DNA of 64,000 nt from Nocardioidaceae bacterium (GTDB taxonomy: Bacteria; Actinomycetota; Actinomycetes; Propionibacteriales; Nocardioidaceae): positions 1 through 64,000 of the forward strand of contig JAURVT010000001.1 of the NCBI GenBank assembly GCA_030655315.1, in the 5' to 3' direction. The notes below the pieces were generated by a model. That model was not told the DNA's origin, searched no databases, and worked only from the letters and a program-made list of their open reading frames with translations. This document shows, one piece after another, positions 24,283-32,931 of the stretch (position 1 is the first letter of the stretch; each line of letters opens with the position of its first letter). The position numbers were made by a program, and so were the translations under genes.

Positions 24283-25263
24283 TCAGGCCTCCTGGGTGCG
24301 CTCGGCGACGAGCGCGTCGATCTCGTCCTGCGTGGGCATGGCGGTGGAGCACTCGAGCCGCGAGGCGACGATGGCGCCGGCGGCGTTGGCGTTGACGAGC
24401 AGCCGGTCGAGCGGCAGCCCGGCCAGCAGGCCGTGGACCAGCGAGCCGCCGAAGCTGTCGCCCGCGCCCAGGCCGTTGACCGGCTCGATCGGGATGGGCG
24501 GTGACACGACGCGCTCGTCGCGCGTCTTGGCCAGCACGCCCTTGGGGCCCTGCTTGACGATCGCCAGCTCGACGCCGGCGTCGAGCAGCGCGTCGGCGGC
24601 GCGGTCGGGGTCGGACTCGCCGACGGCGACCTCGCACTCCTCGCGGTTGCCGACGGCGACCGTCACCTGCGACAGGATCTTCTGCACCTGCTCGGTGGCG
24701 GCGGCGGGGGACTCCCAGAACATCGGGCGGTAGTCGAGGTCGAGCACCGTGTGCCGGCGACGGTCGCGCGCGGCCAGCATGTCGAGCTGGGTCTGACGGC
24801 TGGGCTCCTCGCCCAGGCCGCTCGTGGTCACCCATAGCAGGCCGGCGTCGCGGACGAGGTCGAGGTCGACCTGGTCGGTGGTGATCTGCATGTCGGGCGC
24901 GGCGGGCTTGCGGTAGAAGTACAGCGGGAAGTCGTCCGGCGGGAAGATCTCGCAGAACGTGACCGGCGTCGGCAGGTCGGGGTGCACGACCACCTGGGCG
25001 TCGTCGACGCCGAGGTCGCGCAGCGCGCGGCGCACGAAGCGGCCGAACGGGTCGTCGCCGACCCCGGTCACCGCGGTCACGCGCCGGCCGAGCCGTGCCG
25101 CGGCCACCGCGACGTTGGCGGTGGTGCCGCCGAGGAACTTGCCGAACGACTCGACGTCCTCCAGGCCGACCCCCACCTGCAGCGGGTAGATGTCGACACC
25201 GGCGCGGCCGTACGTCAGGACCTCGGGGGTCTGGCTCGACGGGTGCTGGCTCGGCGGGGTCAT
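24283..25263 (-). CDS. iolC: 5-dehydro-2-deoxygluconokinase
   Basis: PfkB/ribokinase-family kinase that phosphorylates 2-deoxy-5-keto-gluconate. Signature 1 appears as GGTTANVAVAAARLG (about 45-59). Signature 2 is VNGLGAGDSFGGSLVHGLL with catalytic Asp in GAGDSF (about 270). The 326 residues match the family. It is the first gene of the minus-strand inositol operon. Its promoter and the GntR operator lie directly upstream. Confidence 0.94.
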   Translation of the reverse strand: MTPPSQHPSSQTPEVLTYGRAGVDIYPLQVGVGLEDVESFGKFLGGTTANVAVAAARLGRRVTAVTGVGDDPFGRFVRRALRDLGVDDAQVVVHPDLPTPVTFCEIFPPDDFPLYFYRKPAAPDMQITTDQVDLDLVRDAGLLWVTTSGLGEEPSRQTQLDMLAARDRRRHTVLDLDYRPMFWESPAAATEQVQKILSQVTVAVGNREECEVAVGESDPDRAADALLDAGVELAIVKQGPKGVLAKTRDERVVSPPIPIEPVNGLGAGDSFGGSLVHGLLAGLPLDRLLVNANAAGAIVASRLECSTAMPTQDEIDALVAERTQEA

Positions 25264-25314
25264 CGCTGACCTTCCTCGACGGGGGTGGGAGCGGGTCGCT
25301 GTGACCCGGACGAA

Positions 25315-25375
25315 ACACTACGAGCCGGTCGCCGCTACGTCAACAGTATGTCAGGACAAGCGCTTGTCAGGACAA
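25315..25375 (-). promoter_or_regulatory. iolC promoter with tandem TGTCAGGACAA operators
   Basis: On the minus strand, TTGACG (25338-25343), a 17-base spacer and TAGTGT (25315-25320) form a good promoter for iolC. Two direct copies of TGTCAGGACAA occur at 25349-25359 and 25365-25375, 16 bases apart, just upstream of the -35. Their junction also forms the palindrome GACAAGCGCTTGTC (25355-25368). The same motif recurs at the divergent transporter promoter, so it is the likely operator of the neighbouring GntR protein. Confidence 0.75.
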
Positions 25376-25431
25376 ACTCGTCGAGCTGGGCGTGCGGGTC
25401 GGCGACGCGACGCCGACCGGGTGTCCGTCCG

Positions 25432-26181
25432 TCAGCGGTCGACGAGGGTGAGCTCGAAGGCGTACGAGTCGGCCCGGTAGACGTGGCGGCCGAGCTCGAC
25501 GGCGTTGCCCGCGTCGTCGTAGGCGGTGCGCTCCATGGTGAGCAGGGGCGCGTTGCGTGGCTCCTCCAGCAGCCGCGACTCGCGGGCATCGGCCCGCCGG
25601 GCGCCGATCTTCTGCCGGGCGACCCGCATGTGGATGCCCGCGCCGCGGATGGCCGCGTAGAGGCCGACCTCGGCGAGGTCGACGGCGGCGAGGTCGAGGC
25701 TCGACGCGGGCAGGTAGTTCTGCATCAGGGCGAGGGGGCCGCTGCGGATGCGTCGCAGCCGCTCGAGGAACCACACCGTCTCGCCGACGTCGATCCGCAG
25801 CGCGGACGCGACCTCGTCGTCGGCGGGGCGCTGGTCGAGCACCAGCACGTCGGTGCGGGGCTCCTCGCCGGCCGCGACGAGGTCGTCGTGCAGGCTCGTC
25901 AGCTCGACCGAGCGGTTGATCTTCCCGTGCACCACCTGGGTGCCGACGCCGCGCTTGCGCACCAGCATCCCCTTGTCGACGAGCACCTGGATCGCCTGGC
26001 GCATCGTCGGTCGCGACAGGCCGAGGTCCGCGGCGAGCGAGATCTCGTTGTCGATACGCTCACCCGCGGCGATGGAGCCGTCGAGGATGGCGCGCTCGAG
26101 CTGCTCGGCGACCTGGAAGTACAGGGGGACCGGGCTCGAGCGGTTCAGGGTGATCGGCGGCTTGGTGCCTTGGGTGGCCAT
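25432..26181 (-). CDS. GntR/HutC-family regulator of inositol use
   Basis: A 249-residue repressor. The N-terminal winged helix-turn-helix (PLYFQVAEQLERAILDG, LGLSRPTMRQAIQVLVDKGMLVRKRGVGT) is followed by a C-terminal UTRA ligand domain (about 90-245). The position between the catabolic operon and the divergent ABC importer points to control of both, probably induced by inositol or a breakdown product. It has a TATGCT -10 at 26217-26222 and a GGAGGA ribosome site. A copy of TGTCAGGACA further upstream suggests autoregulation. Confidence 0.9.
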   Translation of the reverse strand: MATQGTKPPITLNRSSPVPLYFQVAEQLERAILDGSIAAGERIDNEISLAADLGLSRPTMRQAIQVLVDKGMLVRKRGVGTQVVHGKINRSVELTSLHDDLVAAGEEPRTDVLVLDQRPADDEVASALRIDVGETVWFLERLRRIRSGPLALMQNYLPASSLDLAAVDLAEVGLYAAIRGAGIHMRVARQKIGARRADARESRLLEEPRNAPLLTMERTAYDDAGNAVELGRHVYRADSYAFELTLVDR

Positions 26182-26254
26182 GCTGTGGGCCCTCCTCCGG
26201 GTGCCGGGTCAGCGCAGCATAGCGGCCGACCCGCGTCGTGTCCGGGCGTCAAGA

Positions 26255-26298
26255 TGTCCTGACAAACAATTGACAAGGCGTGTGAGCAGGCGCACACT
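26255..26298 (+). promoter_or_regulatory. Promoter and operator of the inositol ABC transporter
   Basis: TTGACA (26270-26275) with a 17-base spacer and CACACT (26293-26298) forms the plus-strand promoter. Directly upstream TGTCCTGACAA (26255-26265) is the inverted form of the TGTCAGGACAA motif seen before iolC, and a half-copy overlaps the -35 (TTGTCA on the minus strand). It is the probable GntR binding site. Confidence 0.7.
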
Positions 26299-26390
26299 TT
26301 CTCGCAGCCGACCGCCTGCCTCGCCGCGACGTCGTCCTGAGACGCCGCCACCGGGACCGGTCGGTCCCACCCACGAAGGAGAACGCCCCC

Positions 26391-27353
26391 ATGAAGAAGC
26401 TCAGGTTCGCCGGAGTCCTGGCCGTCGGCGCGCTGCTGCTCAGCGCGTGCAGCGGCACCGGGCAGAGCGAGGGCCCCGCCGACACGGCGGACCTCGACCT
26501 GTCCTACGCGGTCATCACCCACGGCGCCCCCGGAGACGCGTTCTGGGACCGGGTCAAGTCCGGCGCCGAGCGCGCCGGCGAGGACTACGGGGTCGACGTC
26601 GCCTACAGCTCGGACCCCGACCCCTCGAAGCAGTCCGCGCTGATCGACGGCGCCGTGGCCGACAAGGTCGACGGCATCGTCGTCTCCATGGCCAACCCTG
26701 ACGGCGTGAAGACCGCCGTCGAGTCCGCCGTGGCCGCGGGTGTCCCCGTGATCACGATCAACTCGGGCCTGGAGTTCTCCAAGGCCTTCGGCGCGATCAC
26801 CCACATCGGCCAGTCCGAGGAGATCGCGGGCCAGGCCGCAGGTGAGCGCCTGAAGGACGAGGGCTTCACGAACGTCCTCTGCGTGGTCCAGGAGGCCGGC
26901 AACGTGGGCCTCGAGACCCGATGCAAGGCCGTCGCCGACTCCATGGGCGGCACTGTCGAGAACCTGCAGGTCGACGGCACGGACGACAACGCCGTCCAGG
27001 CCACCATCACCTCCAAGCTCCAGGCCGACACCGACGTGGACGGCGTGCTGACCCTGGGCGGTCAGTACGGCATCGACGCCGTGGCAGCGGTCGGGGAGGC
27101 CGGCAGCGACGCACGCGTCGCCACCTTCGACCTCTCCGAGGACGTCATCAAGGCGATCCAGTCCGACGACATCCTGTTCGCCATCGACCAGCAGCCGTTC
27201 GTCCAGGGCTTCGAGGGCGTCTCCGGTCTCTACCTGAAGAGCATCAACGGCAACGACGTCGGCGGCGGCCAGCCGATCAACTCCGGCCCCGCGTTCATCA
27301 CCAAGGACAACGCGGACGCGGTGCTGAAGTTCGCCGAGGAGGGCACCCGCTGA
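26391..27353 (+). CDS. Sugar/inositol ABC transporter substrate-binding lipoprotein
   Basis: A 320-residue periplasmic-binding-protein-like lipoprotein with a lipobox LLLSACSG (lipidated Cys20) after a basic start MKKLR. The PBP1/RbsB-type fold is visible (YAVITHGAPGDAFWDRVKSGAERA, DGIVVSMANPDGV, INSGLEFSK). It captures the sugar outside the membrane, most likely myo-inositol given the flanking iol genes. AAGGAG lies 8 bases upstream of the ATG. It is the first gene of the plus-strand operon. Confidence 0.92.
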   Translation: MKKLRFAGVLAVGALLLSACSGTGQSEGPADTADLDLSYAVITHGAPGDAFWDRVKSGAERAGEDYGVDVAYSSDPDPSKQSALIDGAVADKVDGIVVSMANPDGVKTAVESAVAAGVPVITINSGLEFSKAFGAITHIGQSEEIAGQAAGERLKDEGFTNVLCVVQEAGNVGLETRCKAVADSMGGTVENLQVDGTDDNAVQATITSKLQADTDVDGVLTLGGQYGIDAVAAVGEAGSDARVATFDLSEDVIKAIQSDDILFAIDQQPFVQGFEGVSGLYLKSINGNDVGGGQPINSGPAFITKDNADAVLKFAEEGTR

Positions 27354-27439
27354 CCCCCTCCCGACGGCGGCCGGGCCCGGCCCGGCCGCCGTCGGGACCA
27401 GGCGCACCCACCCCCACCGCCCACACCCAGGAGAACCAG

Positions 27440-28477
27440 ATGGCGACCGCCACCGCAGCACCTGACGAAAGGCTCGCGACGACCTCACTGGTCGGCCGCC
27501 TGCTGAAGCGTCCCGAGATCGGGGCCCTCATCGCGGCGATCGCCGTGTTCATCTTCTTCGCGGTCGTCACCGACACCTTCGCTACCGCGGGCGGGGCCTC
27601 CACCTGGTTGCGCACGTCGTCGACGATCGGCGTCATGGCCGTCGCGGTGGCGGTGCTGATGATCGGCGGCGAGTTCGACCTGTCGGCGGGCGCCATGACC
27701 GGCTTCACCGGCCTGGTCGTCGGCGTGCTCACCACCGAGTACGGCCTGAACATCTGGGCCGCGATGGTCGTGTCGCTCGCGCTCGCGCTGGGCATCGGTG
27801 CCATCAACGGCATCCTGGTGATGCGGACGGGCCTGCCGAGCTTCATCGTCACCCTGGGCACGTTCTTCGTGCTCCAGGGCGTGGACCTCGCGGTGCCGAA
27901 GGCGATCATCGGCCAGGTCGCGATCCAGGGGATGGCCGACGTGCCGTTCTACGACCAGCCCAAGGCGGTCTTCGGCTCGGCGATCAGCGTGCTCGGCGGC
28001 AACGTCTACGCGTCGGTGTTCTGGTGGATCGGCGTCACCGCCCTGGCCACCTGGATCCTGCTGCGCACCAAGGTCGGCAACTGGATCTTCGCCGTCGGCG
28101 GCGCGCAGACCGCGTCCCGCCAGATCGGCGTCCCGGTCTTCAAGACCAAGGTCGGCCTGTTCATGACGACGGCCGGCGCCGGCTGGCTCGCCGGCATGCT
28201 GCTGCTCTTCTCGGTCTCGACGGTGCAGGCCAACACCGGCGTGGGCCAGGAGTTCATCTACATCATCTGCGCCGTCGTGGGCGGCTGCCTGCTCACCGGC
28301 GGCTACGGGTCGGCGATCGGCGCCGCGTTCGGCGCGCTGATCTACGGCATGACCAACCAGGGCATCGTCTACGCCGGGTGGGACAACAACTGGCTGCGCG
28401 CGTTCCTCGGAGTGATGCTCCTCGGCGCGGTCCTCCTGAACGAATGGGTTCGCAAGCGAGCGGAGACGTCACGATGA
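27440..28477 (+). CDS. Sugar/inositol ABC transporter permease
   Basis: A 345-residue membrane subunit of the RbsC/BPD-transp-2 type with about nine to ten helices. The family signature region is [17 protein letters not shown], and the coupling helix is near [20 protein letters not shown]. It probably acts as a homodimer. GGAGAA precedes the ATG at 27440, and its stop overlaps the ATPase start by four bases. Confidence 0.93.
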   Translation: MATATAAPDERLATTSLVGRLLKRPEIGALIAAIAVFIFFAVVTDTFATAGGASTWLRTSSTIGVMAVAVAVLMIGGEFDLSAGAMTGFTGLVVGVLTTEYGLNIWAAMVVSLALALGIGAINGILVMRTGLPSFIVTLGTFFVLQGVDLAVPKAIIGQVAIQGMADVPFYDQPKAVFGSAISVLGGNVYASVFWWIGVTALATWILLRTKVGNWIFAVGGAQTASRQIGVPVFKTKVGLFMTTAGAGWLAGMLLLFSVSTVQANTGVGQEFIYIICAVVGGCLLTGGYGSAIGAAFGALIYGMTNQGIVYAGWDNNWLRAFLGVMLLGAVLLNEWVRKRAETSR

Positions 28478-29370
28478 GCGACACGAAGAGCACCACCCAC
28501 GAGGCCCACCCCGACACGTCGAAGCCGGCCGAGGTCGGCACGCCGATCATCGAGGTCGTCGACATCGGCAAGCGCTACGGCAGCGTCATCGCCCTGTCCG
28601 AGGTCACCACCTCGGTCCGGGCGGGCGAGGTCACCTGCGTCCTCGGCGACAACGGCGCCGGCAAGTCGACGTTCATCAAGATCCTCGCCGGTGCGCACGA
28701 GCACACCGACGGCACCCTGAACATCGACGGCGTCTCGCGCCACCTCGCGTCGCCGCGGGTGGCGCTCGACCTCGGGATCGCGACGGTCTACCAGGACCTC
28801 GCCGTGGTCCCGCTGATGCCGGTCTGGCGCAACTTCTTCCTGGGGTCCGAGCCCACCACCGGGTTCGGTCCGTTCAAGAAGCTCGACGTCGCGACGATGA
28901 AGAAGACCACCAAGTCCGAGCTCGCGGCCATGGGCATCGACCTGCGCGACGTCGACCAGCCCATCGGCACGCTGTCCGGCGGTGAGCGCCAGTGCGTCGC
29001 GATCGCCCGCGCGGTCTACTTCGGTGCCCGCGTCCTGATCCTCGACGAGCCCACCGCGGCGCTCGGCGTCAAGCAGTCCGGCGTGGTGCTCAAGTACATC
29101 GCCAAGGCGCGCGAGCGTGGCCTCGGCGTCGTCTTCATCACCCACAACCCCCACCACGCCTACCCGGTGGGCGACCGCTTCATGCTGCTGCGACGCGGCA
29201 AGTCGATGGGCGACTTCCCCAAGTCCGAGATCACGCTCGACGAGCTGACGGCCATGATGGCCGGCGGCGCGGAGCTCGAGGCGCTGAGCCACGAGCTCTC
29301 GCGCGAGCTGGGCGCGGACTCCGAGGTCGCGAAGAAGATGGAGCTTGCCGTGGAGGACGCAGAGGCATGA
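28474..29370 (+). CDS. Sugar/inositol ABC transporter ATPase, single-domain
   Basis: A 298-residue nucleotide-binding subunit. Walker A is GDNGAGKST, the Q-loop is in YQDLAVVP, the signature is [14 protein letters not shown], Walker B is [13 protein letters not shown], and the H-loop is FITHN. Most RbsA-type sugar ATPases are fused doubles of about 500 residues; this one has a single domain, like the fructose importer FrcA. It is coupled by ATGA overlaps to the permease and to the dehydrogenase downstream. Confidence 0.93.
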   Translation: MSDTKSTTHEAHPDTSKPAEVGTPIIEVVDIGKRYGSVIALSEVTTSVRAGEVTCVLGDNGAGKSTFIKILAGAHEHTDGTLNIDGVSRHLASPRVALDLGIATVYQDLAVVPLMPVWRNFFLGSEPTTGFGPFKKLDVATMKKTTKSELAAMGIDLRDVDQPIGTLSGGERQCVAIARAVYFGARVLILDEPTAALGVKQSGVVLKYIAKARERGLGVVFITHNPHHAYPVGDRFMLLRRGKSMGDFPKSEITLDELTAMMAGGAELEALSHELSRELGADSEVAKKMELAVEDAEA

Positions 29371-30524
29371 GGGACGACCTCGGGATCGGCGTCGTCGGGT
29401 TCGGCTGGATGGGGCAGGTGCACGCACGGTCGATGTCGCGCCTCCTCCAGCACTTCCCCGACGCGCCGCTGCGTCCCCGCCTGGTGGCCGTGGCCGACGT
29501 CGCCGACGACGACCGCCTCGAGCGGGCGGCCGACGCGTACGGCTTCGAGCACGCGCTCGGCGACTGGCGCGAGCTGGTCGCCCGCGACGACGTCGACGTC
29601 GTCTGCGTGACGGGCCCCAACTTCATCCACCGCGACGTCGGGGTGGCGGCGGCGCAGGCCGGCAAGCACCTCTGGATCGAGAAGCCCGCCGGCCGTGACG
29701 CGGCCGAGACCGCCGAGGTCGTCGCCGCCGTCGAGGCGGCCGGTGTCCAGTCCGCGGCCGGCTTTAACTACCGCAACGCACCGGCGGTGCAGCGCGCCCG
29801 TGAGCTCGTGGCGGACGGCCGCCTCGGCACCGTCACCCACGTCGACGTCACGTTCATGTCCGACTACGCCGCGCACCCCGCGGGGGCGCTGTCGTGGCGG
29901 TTCCAGAACGAGTTCGCGGGCAGCGGCGTGCTCGGCGACCTGGTCAGCCACGCGGCCGACCTCGCCCGCCACGTCGCCGGCGACATCAGCGAGCTCGTCG
30001 TCGACGACGCCCGCTTCATCCCGCAGCGACCGGCCCCGGCGTCCGCGTCGGCGTCGCACTTCGCCCGCGGCGGCGACGGCCCGCTGCTCGAGGTCGAGAA
30101 CGAGGACTACGTCGCGGCGCTGCTGCGGTTCGCCTCGGGCGCGCGCGGCACGCTGCAGTCCTCGCGCGCCGCGGTCGGCGAGCAGAACACCTACGGCATC
30201 GACGTGCACGGCACCACCGGTGCGCTGTCGTGGGACTTCCGCCGCATGGGCGAGCTGCGCGTCTGCCTCGACCAGGACTACCAGGACGCCTCCTACACGA
30301 CGGAGTTCGTCACGCCCCGCGACGGCAGCATGGGCGCGTTCCAGCCCGGCGCCGGCATCTCGATGGGCTTCGACGACCTCAAGGTGATCGAGGCGCACGC
30401 GCTGGTCCGGTCCATCGCGGACGGCAAGCCGCACGGCGCCACGGTGCAGGACGCGCTCGTCGCGGCCCGCACGGTGGATGCCATGCTCCTGTCCGTGAGC
30501 GAGCGTCGGTGGGTGTCCCTGTGA
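29367..30524 (+). CDS. Gfo/Idh/MocA-family oxidoreductase
   Basis: A 385-residue NAD(P)-dependent sugar dehydrogenase. The Rossmann motif is GFGWMG (residues 11-16), and the EKPAGR motif with its catalytic-type Lys is at about 109. The C-terminal alpha/beta domain has the SHAADLARH helix. It probably oxidises an inositol isomer or a substituted inositol (a scyllo-inositol or iminosugar-type substrate), so that several isomers can enter the pathway. Overlaps of four bases on both sides place it inside the transporter operon. Confidence 0.85.
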   Translation: MRDDLGIGVVGFGWMGQVHARSMSRLLQHFPDAPLRPRLVAVADVADDDRLERAADAYGFEHALGDWRELVARDDVDVVCVTGPNFIHRDVGVAAAQAGKHLWIEKPAGRDAAETAEVVAAVEAAGVQSAAGFNYRNAPAVQRARELVADGRLGTVTHVDVTFMSDYAAHPAGALSWRFQNEFAGSGVLGDLVSHAADLARHVAGDISELVVDDARFIPQRPAPASASASHFARGGDGPLLEVENEDYVAALLRFASGARGTLQSSRAAVGEQNTYGIDVHGTTGALSWDFRRMGELRVCLDQDYQDASYTTEFVTPRDGSMGAFQPGAGISMGFDDLKVIEAHALVRSIADGKPHGATVQDALVAARTVDAMLLSVSERRWVSL

Positions 30525-31513
30525 GCCTGCGGATCGGCGTGGTCGGCGCCGGCGCGATGGGGTCGGAGCACGTCCGCGTCCTCAGCGCCCACGTCCCGGC
30601 GGCGCGCGTCACCACGGTCTTCGACGCCGACGTCGAGCGTGCCGCCCACGTCGCCGACGGCGTCAGCGCCCGGGTCGCGTCGTCGGGGGAGGACCTCGTC
30701 CGCTCCGACGACGTCGACGCGGTCGTCATCGCCTCGCCCGACTTCACCCATGCCGACCTGGTGCGCGCCTGCATCGACGCGCGCAAGCAGGTCCTGTGCG
30801 AGAAGCCCCTCGCGCTCACGTCGGAGGAGTCCGCGGGCGTGGTCGAGGCCGAGGCGGCCTCGGGACGCCGCTTCGTGCAGGTCGGCTTCATGCGTCGCTT
30901 CGACCCCGGTTTCGTGGCGCTGCGCGAGAGCGCGCTCGGCGGGGCCGTCGGCATTCCGCGGATGGTGCACTGCGTCCACCGCAACGCGGTGTCGCAGACC
31001 AGCACCTCGAGCGACAACCTCATCACCGGCTCGATGATCCACGAGCTCGACACGGTGCGGTGGCTGCTCGGCGAGGAGATCGTCTCGATCGACGTGCGCA
31101 GCCCCGTCGCCGAGGGCTTCGCCGACCCCCAGCTCGCGGTCATCGAGATGGCGTCGGGCGTGCTCGTCACTGTCGAGGTCTTCGTCAACGCCCACTACGG
31201 CTACGACGTCGGGTGCGAGGTCGTCGGCACCCGCGGGACCACCAGCCTGGCCGCCCCGCAGCTGGTCACGCACAAGCGCGCCGGCGCCGACGAGACGCCC
31301 ATCGGCGACAGCTTCGTGGCCCGGTTCGCCGACGCCTACCGGATCGAGCTGAACGAGTGGGTGGAGGCCGCGCTGGGCGGCACGCCCACCGGTCCGACCG
31401 CCTGGGACGGCCACGTCGCCAACGTCGTCGCGGCCGCCGGCATCGCGTCGCTGCACAGCGGCAGCCGGCAGCGCGTCGAGCTGCCCGCGGCTCCCGGTCT
31501 CTACGCATCCTGA
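30521..31513 (+). CDS. iolG: Inositol 2-dehydrogenase (Gfo/Idh/MocA family)
   Basis: Oxidises myo-inositol to 2-keto-myo-inositol with NAD+, the entry step of the pathway. The 330-residue protein has the N-terminal motif GVVGAGAMGSEHVR, the catalytic-type CEKPLA (Lys about 91), MRRFDPGF, and the family hallmark SMIHELDTVRWLLGEEI. The length and motifs fit IolG better than the preceding paralogue. The GTG start overlaps the upstream stop as GTGA. It ends the coupled five-gene string. Confidence 0.9.
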   Translation: MSLRIGVVGAGAMGSEHVRVLSAHVPAARVTTVFDADVERAAHVADGVSARVASSGEDLVRSDDVDAVVIASPDFTHADLVRACIDARKQVLCEKPLALTSEESAGVVEAEAASGRRFVQVGFMRRFDPGFVALRESALGGAVGIPRMVHCVHRNAVSQTSTSSDNLITGSMIHELDTVRWLLGEEIVSIDVRSPVAEGFADPQLAVIEMASGVLVTVEVFVNAHYGYDVGCEVVGTRGTTSLAAPQLVTHKRAGADETPIGDSFVARFADAYRIELNEWVEAALGGTPTGPTAWDGHVANVVAAAGIASLHSGSRQRVELPAAPGLYAS

Positions 31514-31581
31514 CCGCGCCGCCCGGTGCCCGGGGGAGGTAGATTTCCCCGTGCGCCAGGCCGGCGCCGTCAGGAGGAGAG

Positions 31582-32931
31582 ATGTCCGAGAACACCAGCG
31601 TCGCGGGGGGTCCCGCGCTGCCCCAGGAGCGCCTGCTCGCCACCGAGATCCCCGGTCCCCGCTCGCGTGAGCTGATGGCGCGCAAGCACGCCGCCGTGGC
31701 CTCGGGCGTCGGCACCACGATGCCGGTCTTCGCGGCCGCCGCCGGTGGTGGCGTGGTGCAGGACGTCGACGGCAACCGGCTGATCGACCTCGGCTCGGGC
31801 ATCGCCGTCACGACCGTCGGCAACAGCGCGCCGCGCGTCGTCGAGGCCGTGCAGGCCCAGGTGGCGGCGTTCACCCACACCTGCTTCATGATCACGCCCT
31901 ACGAGGGCTACGTGCGCGTCGCCGAGGAGCTGGCGCGCCTGACGCCCGGCGACCACGACAAGCACACCGCGCTGTTCAACTCCGGCGCCGAGGCGGTCGA
32001 GAACGCCGTCAAGGTGGCCCGCCACCACACCGGACGCTCGGCCGTCGTCGTGTTCGACCACGCGTACCACGGGCGCACCAACCTGACGATGGCCATGACG
32101 GCGAAGAACATGCCGTACAAGGACGGCTTCGGGCCGTTCGCCGGCGAGGTCTACCGCGCACCGCTGTCGTACCCGTTCCGCGACGGGCTGTCCGGCGCCG
32201 ACGCCGCCGCACGCGCCATCGACGTGATCGAGAAGCAGGTGGGCGCCGCCAACCTCGCGGCCGTGGTGATCGAGCCCGTGCAGGGCGAGGGCGGCTTCAT
32301 CGTCCCGGCCGAGGGCTTCCTGCCCGCGCTGGTCGACTGGTGCACCGCCAACGGCGTGGTGTTCGTGGCCGACGAGGTGCAGTCCGGCTTCGGGCGCACC
32401 GGCGCGATGTACGCCAGCGAGCACGACGGCATCGTCCCCGACCTCGTCGTGAGCGCCAAGGGCATCGCGGCCGGTCTGCCGCTGTCGGCCGTCACCGGCC
32501 GCGCCGAGATGATGGACGCCGTCCACACCGGTGGCCTGGGCGGCACCTACGGCGGCAACCCGCTGGCCTGCGCCGCGGCGCTCGCCGTCATCGAGACCAT
32601 CGAGGCCGACGGCCTGCTGGCCCGCGCCGACGAGATCAACGCCCGGCTGGTCGAGGTGCTCGGCAAGCTCCAGGCCGACGACCCGCGCATCGGCGAGGTC
32701 CGCGGACGCGGCGCGATGGTCGCGGTCGAGGTGGTCGAGCCCGGCACCACCCGTCCGGACGCCGCGCTCACCAAGCAGGTCGCCGCGGCCTGCCACGCGG
32801 CCGGCGTCATCGTCCTCACCTGCGGCACCGACGGCAACGTCCTGCGCATCCTCCCGCCGCTGTCCATCCCCGACCACCTCCTCGACGAGGGCCTCTCGGT
32901 CCTGGTCGACGCCTTCGGAGCCGCCCGATGA
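31582..32931 (+). CDS. gabT: 4-aminobutyrate/omega-amino acid aminotransferase
   Basis: PLP-dependent class III aminotransferase of 449 residues, transferring an omega-amino group to 2-oxoglutarate. The PLP lysine is Lys293 (VSAKGIAAGLPL). Other markers are NSGAEAVENAVK, FDHAYHGRT, VVIEPVQGEGGFI and FVADEVQSGFGRTG. It has a strong ribosome site (AGGAGGAGAG). Its stop overlaps the amine oxidase start, so amine oxidation and transamination are coupled, for example in putrescine or GABA breakdown. The exact substrate is uncertain. Confidence 0.9.
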   Translation: MSENTSVAGGPALPQERLLATEIPGPRSRELMARKHAAVASGVGTTMPVFAAAAGGGVVQDVDGNRLIDLGSGIAVTTVGNSAPRVVEAVQAQVAAFTHTCFMITPYEGYVRVAEELARLTPGDHDKHTALFNSGAEAVENAVKVARHHTGRSAVVVFDHAYHGRTNLTMAMTAKNMPYKDGFGPFAGEVYRAPLSYPFRDGLSGADAAARAIDVIEKQVGAANLAAVVIEPVQGEGGFIVPAEGFLPALVDWCTANGVVFVADEVQSGFGRTGAMYASEHDGIVPDLVVSAKGIAAGLPLSAVTGRAEMMDAVHTGGLGGTYGGNPLACAAALAVIETIEADGLLARADEINARLVEVLGKLQADDPRIGEVRGRGAMVAVEVVEPGTTRPDAALTKQVAAACHAAGVIVLTCGTDGNVLRILPPLSIPDHLLDEGLSVLVDAFGAAR

